Shown: piece by piece, positions 8,724-17,610 of the stretch
Numbering within the stretch: the first letter of the stretch is position 1
Layout of the letters: each line of letters begins with the position of its first letter
DNA from: Mycobacterium marinum
GTDB lineage: Bacteria; Actinomycetota; Actinomycetes; Mycobacteriales; Mycobacteriaceae
Assembly (NCBI RefSeq): GCF_003391395.1
Contig: NZ_CP024190.1
Span: forward strand, 496,001-560,000
Length of the DNA: 64,000 nt
Direction: 5' to 3'
The notes under the pieces: generated by a model
Told to the model about the DNA's origin: nothing
Database searches by the model: none
Seen by the model: only the letters and a program-made list of their open reading frames with translations
Position numbers and translations under genes: made by a program

Positions 8724-11700
8724 ATGTTCAAGGAAGATGTCGATTTCGTGGCCAGCGGTGGAAACACGACGACCGTGCGCAGTCTGGAGACGTTCCGCGA
8801 CTGGCTTCGGCATGAGATAGCCAAGAGCAGCGACGCCGGCTTCACCGGTGTCGATTTTTCACGCTCGCTAGCCGACTTGGGGTTCAGTTCGGTTCATACC
8901 GTACGTCTGGCCGGCGAACTGGAAAAGCTACTGGAAATCGACATCGAGCCAACCCTGCTCGCCGAATTCGAGAGCATCGATGCCATGTGCGTCACTCTCT
9001 TCCGCATGCGCGAGGGAATGCGTAGCCGCGACACCAACGCGCCCTACGTGCAAACGGTGCGTGTCGCCGCCTCATTCACCGCTGAGCTGATCGAGCCGAC
9101 CGTGTGCAACCTGCTCGGTCGCTTGGGCATGCCGGCGAACGTCCAATTCGCCGGGTACAACCAGGTGTTCCAGGCCTTGCTCAACCCCGAGGGTGTATTC
9201 GCAGGCGAGGGCGGCATAAATGTCGTGCTCATGCGCGTGGAGGACCTCTTTCGGCACCACAACACGCCTCCCGGCCGGGAGGAACTCGAGCGTGCCGTCG
9301 CGGAGCTTTGCGACGCACTGCTCGGCCATGCTGACCGAAGTGGTGCGCCGACTCTGGTCGCTCTGGCGCCGCACTCCCCCCACTCGGTACGCGCACTCGG
9401 TCTGGCAGAGCTGCTGGAGGATTTGGACCAACGCATCATCGCCGCGGCTGGCTCCCACCCCAGTCTCTTCCCCGTGGACCTGCGCCGAGTTTACGAGGAC
9501 TGGCCGGTTGTGCGCATCTGGGATGAGGCCCGTGACAGCCTTGGTCACCTGCCCTTCACTCAGGGGTGTTTCAGTGCCATCGGGGCCTGTATCGCCCGGC
9601 GCATCGCTGCCGTGCTCAGCGAACCGGCAAAGGTGATCGTGCTGGACTGTGACAACACCTTGTGGGGCGGCGTGGTGGGGGAAGACGGTCCGGAGGGCAT
9701 CACGCTCTCCGAGCATTTTCTGGTCCTCCAGCGTTTCATGGTCGCCCAAGCAGAGGCAGGAAAGCTGCTATGCATTGTCAGCAAGAACAACGATGCCGAT
9801 GTATTGGCCGCCTTCGCCGCTCACCCTGACATGCCGCTCGGCTTGGAACACATCTGCCTTCGTCGGATCAACTGGCTACCCAAATCAGAGAACATGCGCT
9901 TGCTCGCTGACGAACTCGGACTGGGGCTGGACACATTTATCTTCATTGACGACAGTGCCATGGAAGTCGCCGAGGTCAGCGAGGCGTTGCCGCAGGTGCT
10001 CGCCATCGAGCTGCCGCAGCCCGAGTGCTTCGAGTCATTCCTCAACCACCATTGGGCCTTCGACGCGGCGCGTACCACCGAAGAGGATCGGAGTCGCACC
10101 GCGATGATGCGCCAGAGCGTCCAGCGCGCCGAGATCGAGGCGAGCGCGCCCACCATCGATGATTTTCTTTCCCGGCTGGATCTCGAGATCGACCTCGCAC
10201 CCCTCTCGCTGGAAGACGAGCTTGCGCGCGCCGCGCAGCTCACTCACCGCACCAACCAGTTCAACGCCCGCAAACGATCGATGTCCGAGGCGGAGCTGCG
10301 TGCGTTCTGTCGCGAGCCGGGCCGGCGCACGTGGCGCGCTCGCGTCAGTGATCGCTTCGGCGACTATGGATTCGTCGGTCTGGTATCCGCGGTGTCCCGT
10401 GACAGCGCCCTAGTTTGCGATCTTTTCCTGATGAGTTGTCGCGTACTGGGCCGTCGGGTGGAGCAGGCGCTGGTGCGCAGGCTGGCAGTGGATGCCAGCG
10501 AGGCCGGTTGCGACCAGCTCTTGCTGGAGGTGGAGACCAGTGCGCGCAACGTTCCCGTTCGCAGCTTCTACGACAGCCTTGCCGGCGTCAGTGTGCCCGC
10601 GGGGGTCGGCGACGTACAGAAGATAATTCTCGAGGTGGCCGATATCGAGGCTCACCTGCTCGCTTCCACCCGGGTGATCTTGCGGGAGGAGACCGACCCG
10701 GCGCGGGATGAGTCCGCGCCCGTGCCGTCCCGGTCTGGCGCCCGGACCCGCGCCGCCGGTGGTTACGCTGAAATTGCCCGCATTGGCTCGAACGTCGATG
10801 CCCTGATGACCGCCTTGGCGGTGACCGCCCACGCGCGTCGTCCGGCGCTTGCCACGCCCTACGTCACACCCCGTGATAGCCAGGAGAAGGCGATCGCTCG
10901 CATCTGGTGCGATGTGCTGGGCATCGACCGGGTGGGAGTGAACGACAACTTCTACGAACTCGGCGGCGACTCCCTGCGCGCCGCCGAGGCCTTTGCCCGT
11001 ATGTGGGACATGGGTGTAGCAGAGTCAATCTCGCTGCAGACCATCATCGAGCCCACTGTTGCCGTGCTGGCCCAGGCGATAAGGGACGTGGAGGCCGGCC
11101 GCGCCCCGCAGCTGCTTGCTGATTCCTTCTCGCTCAAGGAAGAAGGCCATCTTGCCGCTGACATTTGTCGGCCGGGCTATGACCCCAGTACCTACGACCG
11201 GCCCATGCACCACATTCTGCTGACCGGCGGTACTGGCTACCTGGGCGCATATCTCATCCGCGAGCTGTTGATCCAAACCGAGGCTCGCATCTCTTGTTTG
11301 GTGCGTGCGTCAACCCCCGAGGAGGGGCGGCAGCGCATTCTCAACAACCTTTGCCGTTACGGGCTCTGGGATGTCACCTTCGAATCGAGGGTTGACGTCG
11401 TGTTGGGCGACCTGACCGCCCCCTGGCTGGGGCTGGACGGCCTGGCGCCGTTCCAAGCGCTTGCTCGCTCCATCGACACCATCGTGCATTCCGCGGCATG
11501 GGTCAACTTCGTCTACCCCTACCAGCATCTCAAGGCCACCAATGTGGAGTCCACGGAGACGATCCTGCGATTGGCAGTGTCCAGCGAGGCCCCCATCCAG
11601 GTGCACTTTGTTTCAACCCTTGGCGTGATCATGTCGACCGGCTACGGTCGACACTCCGTTGTGCAGGACCGGGAGGCGATCACCCACTGCGACGACCTGC

Positions 11701-13388
11701 TAAACGGCTACGAGCAGACCAAATACGTCAGCGATGTGATGATGTGGCAAGCATTCACCGAACGAGGTATACCCGGTGCCATCTACCGGCCGGGCATGGT
11801 GTCTGGACTATCCGACGGTACCTACCACAAGCTCGACGAATTCCTGCCCCAGTTCCTCAAGGGATGCATCCAGCTCGGTGCCTGGCCGCTGCTGGACACC
11901 ACCTGGGAGATGGCGCCCGTGGACTTCACTTCCAAGGCCATCGTGCACATCGCAAAACGCCCGCAGAACCTCAATCAGGCTTATTTTGTAGTGCATCCGC
12001 GCTCCAGGCAGGTTTCGGACTACATCGACTGGCACCGCGAGGTGGGCTACGACATTCGTGGACTGCCGTGGGATGTCTGGAAGCGGGAGTTGCTCGGCCT
12101 CGGTACTGAGGGGCTGCGGAAAAACGCGCTCTTCCCCTTCGTGGACTTCATCCGCGCGCTCTCCGAGGAGCAGGTATTCTTTCCGCCCACCGGCCGCGCG
12201 TTGTTTGATTCCGCCACAGCGGATCTGGACTTCGACGTGCCCGATCAACTGGAGCTGTTGGCCCGCTACACGCGCCATTTTGTGGCATGCGACTACTACG
12301 ACCAACTGCCCAGCAACCCGGGTGCCGGCCTATCCGACGAGCCTGCGTTGGTGCTGCACCCCCCGGGAGAATCCGGGCAGACTTTGGATGATCGCCTGCG
12401 CTTCGATGGCGTCCAGCTGGATTTCGTCGAGACCTATTACGTCCTCTTCAACGATCCGGTGCGGGGCCTCAGCTTTATGGCGCGCTACGTGCTGCACAAC
12501 GGCTTTCTGGAGTCCGACAAACTCGCGGAGGTGTGGTCTACGTTCCGCGACCGCCAGCGCCCGGGTACGGAGTTGGCCATCCGCCAGCGTTATCCACTAG
12601 GTCATGCCCGGCTCGAGAACTCGGCGAAAGTACGTCTTGAGATCGGTCCTTCGGGCTATGGCGAAGAGAAGGTATGGGGCCGCGTGGATTCCGCGGACGG
12701 GGTGATCGAGTGGGATCTCGAATTGGACCGGAGCGAGGCGATCTCCTTAGATCGCCTACCCGAAGCCTCGGCCTACGACTTGCTTCCACACTTCCAGTCG
12801 AACGGGGCAAGACAGCACCTTCGCGGTGTTGTCACGGTTTGTGGCCAGACATACGAGATCGGCCGCACGGTGGCGAGCGACGGGCACTATTGGAACACCA
12901 AGAATCTGCGCGAGTCCGCCTGGGTGCATTGCGCCAACTTCGAGGGTGATCCTGACTTCCTCATCGAAGGCTTCGGCGCCCGCTTCAACGATTGGTCTCA
13001 GACCTCGCTATGGCTGACCTTCAGCTACAAGGGCGAGTGCATCGAGAGCAACCTGATCGATGCTTTTCATCACAACCGCGAGTTGGATTCAGCCACGGAC
13101 TCTTGGGACTTCGTTGCCGAGCGTGGCGACCTCCGCTTCGTGGTGCGTGTCAAAGCGGACCCGGCGCGCATGCTGCTGTCGGTCCGCCCATTGCCCGGTG
13201 ACGAATACGTTTACACCCATTTCACCGACGAGGCGGACGTGACGATCGACATCGAACAGCGCTCCGGTCGCGGCTGGTGGAAGAATGACCAGCGCATCGC
13301 CCGGGGAACAGCGGTTTTCGAGTCAACGCGAAAGGTGCGTAACCCGGGCGCCACGCGGGAGTTTCGCATCGTGAGGGGGAAGTGCTGA
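8724..13388 (+). CDS. Multidomain ACP-FkbH-carrier-thioester reductase with calycin-like C-terminus
   Basis: This 1554-residue protein has five parts. (1) Carrier domain, about residues 15-95, with motif DLGFSSV and probable phosphopantetheine Ser56. (2) FkbH/HAD-IIIC region, about 108-650: family N-terminal block (AGYNQVFQALLNP), HAD motif with D308 and D310 in LDCDNTLWGG, SKNND, FIDDS, and a GNAT-like end (RFGDYGFVG). (3) Second carrier, about 715-795, ELGGDSL with Ser750. (4) Thioester-reductase-type SDR, about 828-1190: TGGTGYLG (834-841), Ser964, Y996/K1000. (5) About 330 residues (1225-1554) that look like a tocopherol-cyclase/lipocalin-type calycin fold. FkbH enzymes load glycerate from 1,3-bisphosphoglycerate on an ACP; the reductase suggests release as aldehyde or alcohol. 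No KS, AT, C or A domain is present. The start has AAGGAG upstream. The product is unknown. Confidence 0.88.
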   Translation: MFKEDVDFVASGGNTTTVRSLETFRDWLRHEIAKSSDAGFTGVDFSRSLADLGFSSVHTVRLAGELEKLLEIDIEPTLLAEFESIDAMCVTLFRMREGMRSRDTNAPYVQTVRVAASFTAELIEPTVCNLLGRLGMPANVQFAGYNQVFQALLNPEGVFAGEGGINVVLMRVEDLFRHHNTPPGREELERAVAELCDALLGHADRSGAPTLVALAPHSPHSVRALGLAELLEDLDQRIIAAAGSHPSLFPVDLRRVYEDWPVVRIWDEARDSLGHLPFTQGCFSAIGACIARRIAAVLSEPAKVIVLDCDNTLWGGVVGEDGPEGITLSEHFLVLQRFMVAQAEAGKLLCIVSKNNDADVLAAFAAHPDMPLGLEHICLRRINWLPKSENMRLLADELGLGLDTFIFIDDSAMEVAEVSEALPQVLAIELPQPECFESFLNHHWAFDAARTTEEDRSRTAMMRQSVQRAEIEASAPTIDDFLSRLDLEIDLAPLSLEDELARAAQLTHRTNQFNARKRSMSEAELRAFCREPGRRTWRARVSDRFGDYGFVGLVSAVSRDSALVCDLFLMSCRVLGRRVEQALVRRLAVDASEAGCDQLLLEVETSARNVPVRSFYDSLAGVSVPAGVGDVQKIILEVADIEAHLLASTRVILREETDPARDESAPVPSRSGARTRAAGGYAEIARIGSNVDALMTALAVTAHARRPALATPYVTPRDSQEKAIARIWCDVLGIDRVGVNDNFYELGGDSLRAAEAFARMWDMGVAESISLQTIIEPTVAVLAQAIRDVEAGRAPQLLADSFSLKEEGHLAADICRPGYDPSTYDRPMHHILLTGGTGYLGAYLIRELLIQTEARISCLVRASTPEEGRQRILNNLCRYGLWDVTFESRVDVVLGDLTAPWLGLDGLAPFQALARSIDTIVHSAAWVNFVYPYQHLKATNVESTETILRLAVSSEAPIQVHFVSTLGVIMSTGYGRHSVVQDREAITHCDDLLNGYEQTKYVSDVMMWQAFTERGIPGAIYRPGMVSGLSDGTYHKLDEFLPQFLKGCIQLGAWPLLDTTWEMAPVDFTSKAIVHIAKRPQNLNQAYFVVHPRSRQVSDYIDWHREVGYDIRGLPWDVWKRELLGLGTEGLRKNALFPFVDFIRALSEEQVFFPPTGRALFDSATADLDFDVPDQLELLARYTRHFVACDYYDQLPSNPGAGLSDEPALVLHPPGESGQTLDDRLRFDGVQLDFVETYYVLFNDPVRGLSFMARYVLHNGFLESDKLAEVWSTFRDRQRPGTELAIRQRYPLGHARLENSAKVRLEIGPSGYGEEKVWGRVDSADGVIEWDLELDRSEAISLDRLPEASAYDLLPHFQSNGARQHLRGVVTVCGQTYEIGRTVASDGHYWNTKNLRESAWVHCANFEGDPDFLIEGFGARFNDWSQTSLWLTFSYKGECIESNLIDAFHHNRELDSATDSWDFVAERGDLRFVVRVKADPARMLLSVRPLPGDEYVYTHFTDEADVTIDIEQRSGRGWWKNDQRIARGTAVFESTRKVRNPGATREFRIVRGKC

Positions 13389-13465
13389 AGGGCACACTGC
13401 CGCGGAGACGATCGAGACGTTTCTGACCGATCGTGACCGCGGACCAGTGGCTACCGCTGCGGTTT

Positions 13466-14086
13466 CTACTCGCTATCCAGTCTGCTTTGTGCGACGAATC
13501 CCCTTGCTTTGACCAAGAATTCGAGCTGCTCGCCGACCTGGCGCAGCGGTTCGGCGCTACGCGTGGACCGGCACAGCATGATGGCGCCTTCCAGCGCGGC
13601 GATGGAGGTCACCGCCAGCGATGCTGCGGTCGATTCGTCGAATCCGTCGGCAACAAAGGCCCGGCCCAATGCGGCGCACCAGCTGTCGAGGATAGTGCCG
13701 GCTTCCGCCGCTAGCTCGACTTCATCGTCGGCGGGGCCGAGGGCGGCTGCCACCACGGGGCAGCCGGCGGCAAAGTCCCCGTCGGTAAGCAGGTGCTCCC
13801 ACAGCCTGACGAATTCGCGCAGCAGGGCCCGGGCGCCCTTGTCGGCGGCCTTGTCGATCACCGCGGTGATGGAATCGCCGGCATAACGCAGCGCCTCGAT
13901 CAGGATCTGATTTCGGCCGTCGGGAAAGTGGTAGTAGACCGAACCGCGGGGGGCGCCGCTGCGGGCGAGCACCGAATCAATGGTGACCCCGGCCGCGCCC
14001 CGCTCGCGCATCACCTGAGCGGCGCTGATCAACATCTTCTCGCGGGTGCCGCCACGCTTCGGCGCCGATGTGCTGGGCGGTGTCAT
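13466..14086 (-). CDS. TetR-family transcriptional regulator
   Basis: This 206-residue protein has an N-terminal helix-turn-helix (about residues 14-60, with GVTIDSVLARSGAPRGSVYYHF) and a ligand-binding C-terminus of the LmrA/YxaF-like type (AGCPVVAAALG). The ATG at 14086 overlaps the stop of a 47-codon ORF as ATGA, supporting this start over longer frames. It is divergent from the crotonase gene at 14403 and convergent with the multidomain gene. It could control the crotonase, the ligase/FAAL block, or itself. Confidence 0.85.
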   Translation of the reverse strand: MTPPSTSAPKRGGTREKMLISAAQVMRERGAAGVTIDSVLARSGAPRGSVYYHFPDGRNQILIEALRYAGDSITAVIDKAADKGARALLREFVRLWEHLLTDGDFAAGCPVVAAALGPADDEVELAAEAGTILDSWCAALGRAFVADGFDESTAASLAVTSIAALEGAIMLCRSTRSAEPLRQVGEQLEFLVKARGFVAQSRLDSE

Positions 14087-14226
14087 GCGGCGGGGGAATG
14101 TCCGTGCGAGTGGCGCAGTACCGGCCAATGCAGGTGGCGGGGGCGCAACCGGGCTTGCTTGCGGGGCAGATCGGGCATCTCGCGGGTGAAGCGATAGCCG
14201 GCAACGTTGAGCTCGATGATCCACAT
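14083..14226 (-). CDS. 47-residue small protein coupled to the TetR gene
   Basis: The ORF starts at ATG 14226 with GGGAG six bases upstream and ends in a TGA that shares ATGA with the TetR start. The protein begins MWIIELNVAGYRFTREMPDL and continues as a basic, His/Arg-rich tail (RPRHLHWPVLRHSHGH). It has no signal peptide or membrane segment. The good ribosome site and 4-nt overlap suggest it is translated. It may be a leader that couples TetR synthesis or a small protein of its own; I do not recognise a family. Confidence 0.55.
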   Translation of the reverse strand: MWIIELNVAGYRFTREMPDLPRKQARLRPRHLHWPVLRHSHGHSPAA

Positions 14227-14369
14227 GGTATCTCCCGGCATCTGCGTTATCCCATGCGCCGGGGCCGCCGGCCCATGATTATGCAAAGCAGCATATAAGC
14301 GTGGGCGGAGATAGGGCAACCCCTGCAACCAACGCGTAATGTCCCGACAATTGGACGGTATGAACTATT

Positions 14370-14382
14370 GCATATGGCATAT
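14370..14382. promoter_or_regulatory. GCATAT direct repeat, possible operator between TetR and crotonase genes
   Basis: GCATATGGCATAT contains two GCATAT copies 20 bp before the crotonase ATG, and a third copy lies at 14291-14296 near the promoter side of the small ORF/TetR unit. This AT-rich intergenic stretch is the likely divergent promoter region. The link to the TetR protein is inference. Confidence 0.3.
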
Positions 14383-14402
14383 TACTGCGGTTCACTGTGC
14401 AG

Positions 14403-15212
14403 ATGACTACGACGGAAACTTCCCTGCCCAAACTGGCAACCGTGTCCCTCGAGCGGGATGGCCACGTCCTGCTGATCGGCCTGAATCGGCCGCAGAAACG
14501 CAATTCGTTCGACCGGGCAATGTTTGCTGACCTGTCGCGCGCCTACGCGCTGCTGGAAACCGACGACTCGGTGCGGGCCGGCGTCCTGTTCGCCCATGGT
14601 GACCACTTCACCGGCGGCCTGGATCTGGTTGACGTTGCGCCCAGCATCGCGGCCGGACAGTCCCCGTTCCCCGCGGATGGTCGCGACCCGTGGCGGCTGG
14701 ACGGCCCGTGGCGCACACCGCTGATCGCTGTCGCACACGGCTGGTGCATGACGTTGGGCATCGAATTGCTGCTGGCCTCCGACATTCGCATCGCGGCGGC
14801 CGGAACCCGATTCAGTCAACTCGAAGTACAGCGCGGGATCTACCCGTTCGGAGGCGCGACGATCCGGCTGACCCGTGACGCCGGGTGGGGTAACGCGATG
14901 CGCTGGTTGCTCACCGGCGACGAGTTCGATGCCGCCGAAGCGCATCGCATCGGGCTGGTCCAAGAGGTGGCCGACGATGCGGCGACGGCTCTGACCCGGG
15001 CTCGGGAGATCGCGCAGACGATCGCCGACCGTGCCGCACCGTTGGGCGTGCGAGCCACCCTCGCGTCGGCGCATCTGGCTCGCCGGGAAGGTGAGGCCGC
15101 GGCGATCGAGCGCCTGGTCCCCGATATTCGGGCGCTATTCACCAGCGCAGATGCCGCCGAGGGAGTGCAGTCTTTCATCGAACGCCGGCAGGCCCGATTC
15201 ACCGGCCGCTAA
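14403..15212 (+). CDS. Crotonase-family enoyl-CoA hydratase/isomerase
   Basis: This 269-residue protein has a crotonase fold with the oxyanion block GDHFTGGLDLVDV (about residues 60-72) and GWCMTLGIELLLASDI (about 112-127). The first usual Glu region reads LGIELL, and the second block is QLEVQRGIYPFGG; catalytic positions are therefore only partly canonical and the exact reaction is open. ATG 14403 was preferred to a GTG six bases earlier. There is no clear Shine-Dalgarno, so a leaderless transcript is possible. It is divergent from a TetR gene and distinct from echA1 at 3646. Confidence 0.88.
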   Translation: MTTTETSLPKLATVSLERDGHVLLIGLNRPQKRNSFDRAMFADLSRAYALLETDDSVRAGVLFAHGDHFTGGLDLVDVAPSIAAGQSPFPADGRDPWRLDGPWRTPLIAVAHGWCMTLGIELLLASDIRIAAAGTRFSQLEVQRGIYPFGGATIRLTRDAGWGNAMRWLLTGDEFDAAEAHRIGLVQEVADDAATALTRAREIAQTIADRAAPLGVRATLASAHLARREGEAAAIERLVPDIRALFTSADAAEGVQSFIERRQARFTGR

Positions 15213-15276
15213 GCCCAGGCTCCTGATTCCAAACGGCGGCGAATTGCGGTGGTATTCGGCCTCCTACCGAAGTGGG

Positions 15277-16743
15277 CTAGCTTTCGAGCGTGTAACCCAT
15301 CGGCATCAGCACGCTCTTCTGCTGGGTGAAGTGCTCGACGCCCTCGGGCCCGTTTTCGCGACCGATGCCGGAATTCTTGTAGCCGCCGAATGGGCAGCAC
15401 GGATCAAAGGCGTACCAGTTGATCGCATACGTGCCGGTGCGGATCTTCTCCGAGATCTCGATGCCCTTGGGCACGTTGGAGGTCCATACGCTGCCGGCCA
15501 GACCGTACACCGAGTCGTTGGCGATCTTGATCGCATCCTCCTCGGTGTCATAGGGGATCACCACCAGCACCGGCCCGAAGATCTCCTCTTGCGCGATCGT
15601 CATCTTGTTGTCGACGTCGGCGAAGACGGTGGGCTGCACGAAGAATCCGTTGTCCAGCCCCTCCGGGCGGCCGCCCCCGGAAACCAGCCGGGCGCCTTCC
15701 TCGATGCCCTTGGCGATGTAGCCCTCGACCCTGGCCCGCTGCTTCTCCGAGATCAGCGACCCGATTTGGGCGGCTGGGTCCGACGGCGGCCCGACCGGTA
15801 GTGCTTGTACGAAGGCGCTTACCGCCTCCACGATCTCCTCGTAGCGGGACCGGGGGGCCAGGATGCGGGTCTGGCCCACGCAGGCCTGCCCGGTGTTCAT
15901 GATCCCGGAGAAGACCATCATCGGGACCGCGGTAGTCAGATCGACATCCTCGAGCAGGATGGCCGCCGATTTTCCGCCGAGTTCCAAGGTGCACGGCTTG
16001 AGCATCTCCGCGGCCCGTCGCCCGATCTCTTTGCCGACGGCCGAGCTGCCGGTGAAGGTGAACAGGTCTACCCCGGGGTTGGAGGTCAGGGCTTGCCCGG
16101 TCTCAACCCCGCCTGGCACCACCGACAGCACGCCCTCGGGCAGACCCGCCTCGGCGAACACCTCCGCAAACGCGTTTGCGGTCAGCGGTGTTTCGGCAGC
16201 GGGTTTGAGCACCACCGTGCAGCCCGCCAGCAGCGCCGGACCCAGCTTGTTGATCGCCAGGAACAGGGGCACGTTCCAGGCCACGATCGCGCCCACCACA
16301 CCGATCGGCTCCCGGTGGACGATGGTCTGCCCGTAGGACCCGTTGCGGATCTCTTTCCACCTGACCTGGTCCACGGCGGGGCCGGCGAAGAAGTTCAGCG
16401 CCCCGATCGAGCCCATCCAGTGCATCGTTTCGACGGTCATCGGCGGTTGGCCGGTCTCGTCGGCGAGCAGCTTGGCGAAATGGTCTTTGCGCTCCTCGAG
16501 CAGCTTGAGGGCATTGGCGATGACGGTCGCGCGTTCCTTTGGCGGCGTGGATGGCCACGGACCGTTGTCGAATGCCGCGCGCGCGGCGGCAACCGCAGCG
16601 TCGACGTCGGCGGCGACCGCCAACGGCACCTTGCCCACGTACTCGCCGGTGGCCGGACAGTGCACCTCGATCACTTCCGAGGTCGACGGCTCCGTCCACT
16701 TGCCGCCGATGAAGAGTTTGTCGTATTCGGTCTTCTCGCCCAT
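15277..16743 (-). CDS. NAD(P)-dependent aldehyde dehydrogenase (Rv0223c-like)
   Basis: This 488-residue enzyme has the full ALDH set: VVGAIVAWNVPLF, FTGSSAVGKEIG for nucleotide binding, the general base Glu254 in LELGGKSA, and catalytic Cys288 in NTGQACVGQTR. It oxidises an aldehyde to an acid; the substrate is unknown. It matches the M. tuberculosis Rv0223c product (487 aa). It lies in a minus-strand pair with the methyltransferase gene 44 bp upstream, and marks where the backbone resumes after the accessory block. Confidence 0.92.
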   Translation of the reverse strand: MGEKTEYDKLFIGGKWTEPSTSEVIEVHCPATGEYVGKVPLAVAADVDAAVAAARAAFDNGPWPSTPPKERATVIANALKLLEERKDHFAKLLADETGQPPMTVETMHWMGSIGALNFFAGPAVDQVRWKEIRNGSYGQTIVHREPIGVVGAIVAWNVPLFLAINKLGPALLAGCTVVLKPAAETPLTANAFAEVFAEAGLPEGVLSVVPGGVETGQALTSNPGVDLFTFTGSSAVGKEIGRRAAEMLKPCTLELGGKSAAILLEDVDLTTAVPMMVFSGIMNTGQACVGQTRILAPRSRYEEIVEAVSAFVQALPVGPPSDPAAQIGSLISEKQRARVEGYIAKGIEEGARLVSGGGRPEGLDNGFFVQPTVFADVDNKMTIAQEEIFGPVLVVIPYDTEEDAIKIANDSVYGLAGSVWTSNVPKGIEISEKIRTGTYAINWYAFDPCCPFGGYKNSGIGRENGPEGVEHFTQQKSVLMPMGYTLES

Positions 16744-16787
16744 GGCGCCACCCTACCCAAGCGAAAGCAAAACAAGAACACGTTCCA

Positions 16788-17555
16788 TTACCGGGGCGAC
16801 AGCACCAGGACCAGATTGCTCACCAGGAACTCGCGAAGCATTGGCACCGAAGTCATCCACCAGGCCCATCGGGGGTGGTAGCGGGGAAATGCGGCGATCA
16901 GGGTTCCCGTGCCCTCCGCCCATCGCAGGCCCTCGGCGGCTGACACCGCGAACAACGACGACCCGTAGTTATTCTTTGCCGGATGGCCGTGCCTGCGGGC
17001 ATACCGTGCGGCGGCTCGCGCGCCGCCCAGGTAGTGGCTCAGGCCCATCTCGTGCCCGCCGAACGGGCCCAGCCAGACGGTGTAGGAAAGCACGGCAAGC
17101 CCACCCGGCCTGGTCACCCGCAACATCTCGGCCCCCAGTTGCCAGGGGCGCGGCACATGCTCGGCGACATTGGAAGACAGGCAGATGTCCACCGAGTCGT
17201 CGGCGAACGGTAGGGCCATGCCCGAGGCGCGGACAAACGAACCGGGCCCACCCGCGTGCGCGGGCCCGGCCGCATGCATTTCGTTGGGGTCCGGTTCGAC
17301 GCCGATGTACCCGACGCCAGCGGCCGCGAACGCGGACGCGAAGTATCCGGGACCCCCGCCGACGTCGAGCAGCGTGCGGCCGGCCACCGATTCACCGCGG
17401 GCGGCCAGCCACAAGTCGCTCACCAACGTCGCGGTGTCGGCTGCGAGTGCTCCGTAGAAGCGCGCCGGGTCGGGTTGCTCGTAGCGGAATTCGGACAGCA
17501 ACCGCAGCGACCGGGACAGCGTCGCCCGCCGCGCAAACCTGTCGGTGACGGCCAT
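16788..17555 (-). CDS. SAM-dependent class I methyltransferase (Rv0224c-like)
   Basis: This 255-residue protein has the SAM-binding motif LLDVGGGPGYFASAF near residues 62-76 and the acidic loop GVEPDP, followed by SGMALPFADDSVDICLSSNVAEHV, a typical methyltransferase post-I/IV region. The ATG at 17555 was chosen over a GTG two codons earlier because remembered M. tuberculosis Rv0224c begins MAVTD. It is divergent from the glycosyltransferase gene with 55 bp between. The substrate is unknown. Confidence 0.88.
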   Translation of the reverse strand: MAVTDRFARRATLSRSLRLLSEFRYEQPDPARFYGALAADTATLVSDLWLAARGESVAGRTLLDVGGGPGYFASAFAAAGVGYIGVEPDPNEMHAAGPAHAGGPGSFVRASGMALPFADDSVDICLSSNVAEHVPRPWQLGAEMLRVTRPGGLAVLSYTVWLGPFGGHEMGLSHYLGGARAAARYARRHGHPAKNNYGSSLFAVSAAEGLRWAEGTGTLIAAFPRYHPRWAWWMTSVPMLREFLVSNLVLVLSPR

Positions 17556-17610
17556 CGGCACACCCTACGGCTGGCGTTGGGGACGCTCGCGCGGGCTAGG
17601 CTAGCCACTG

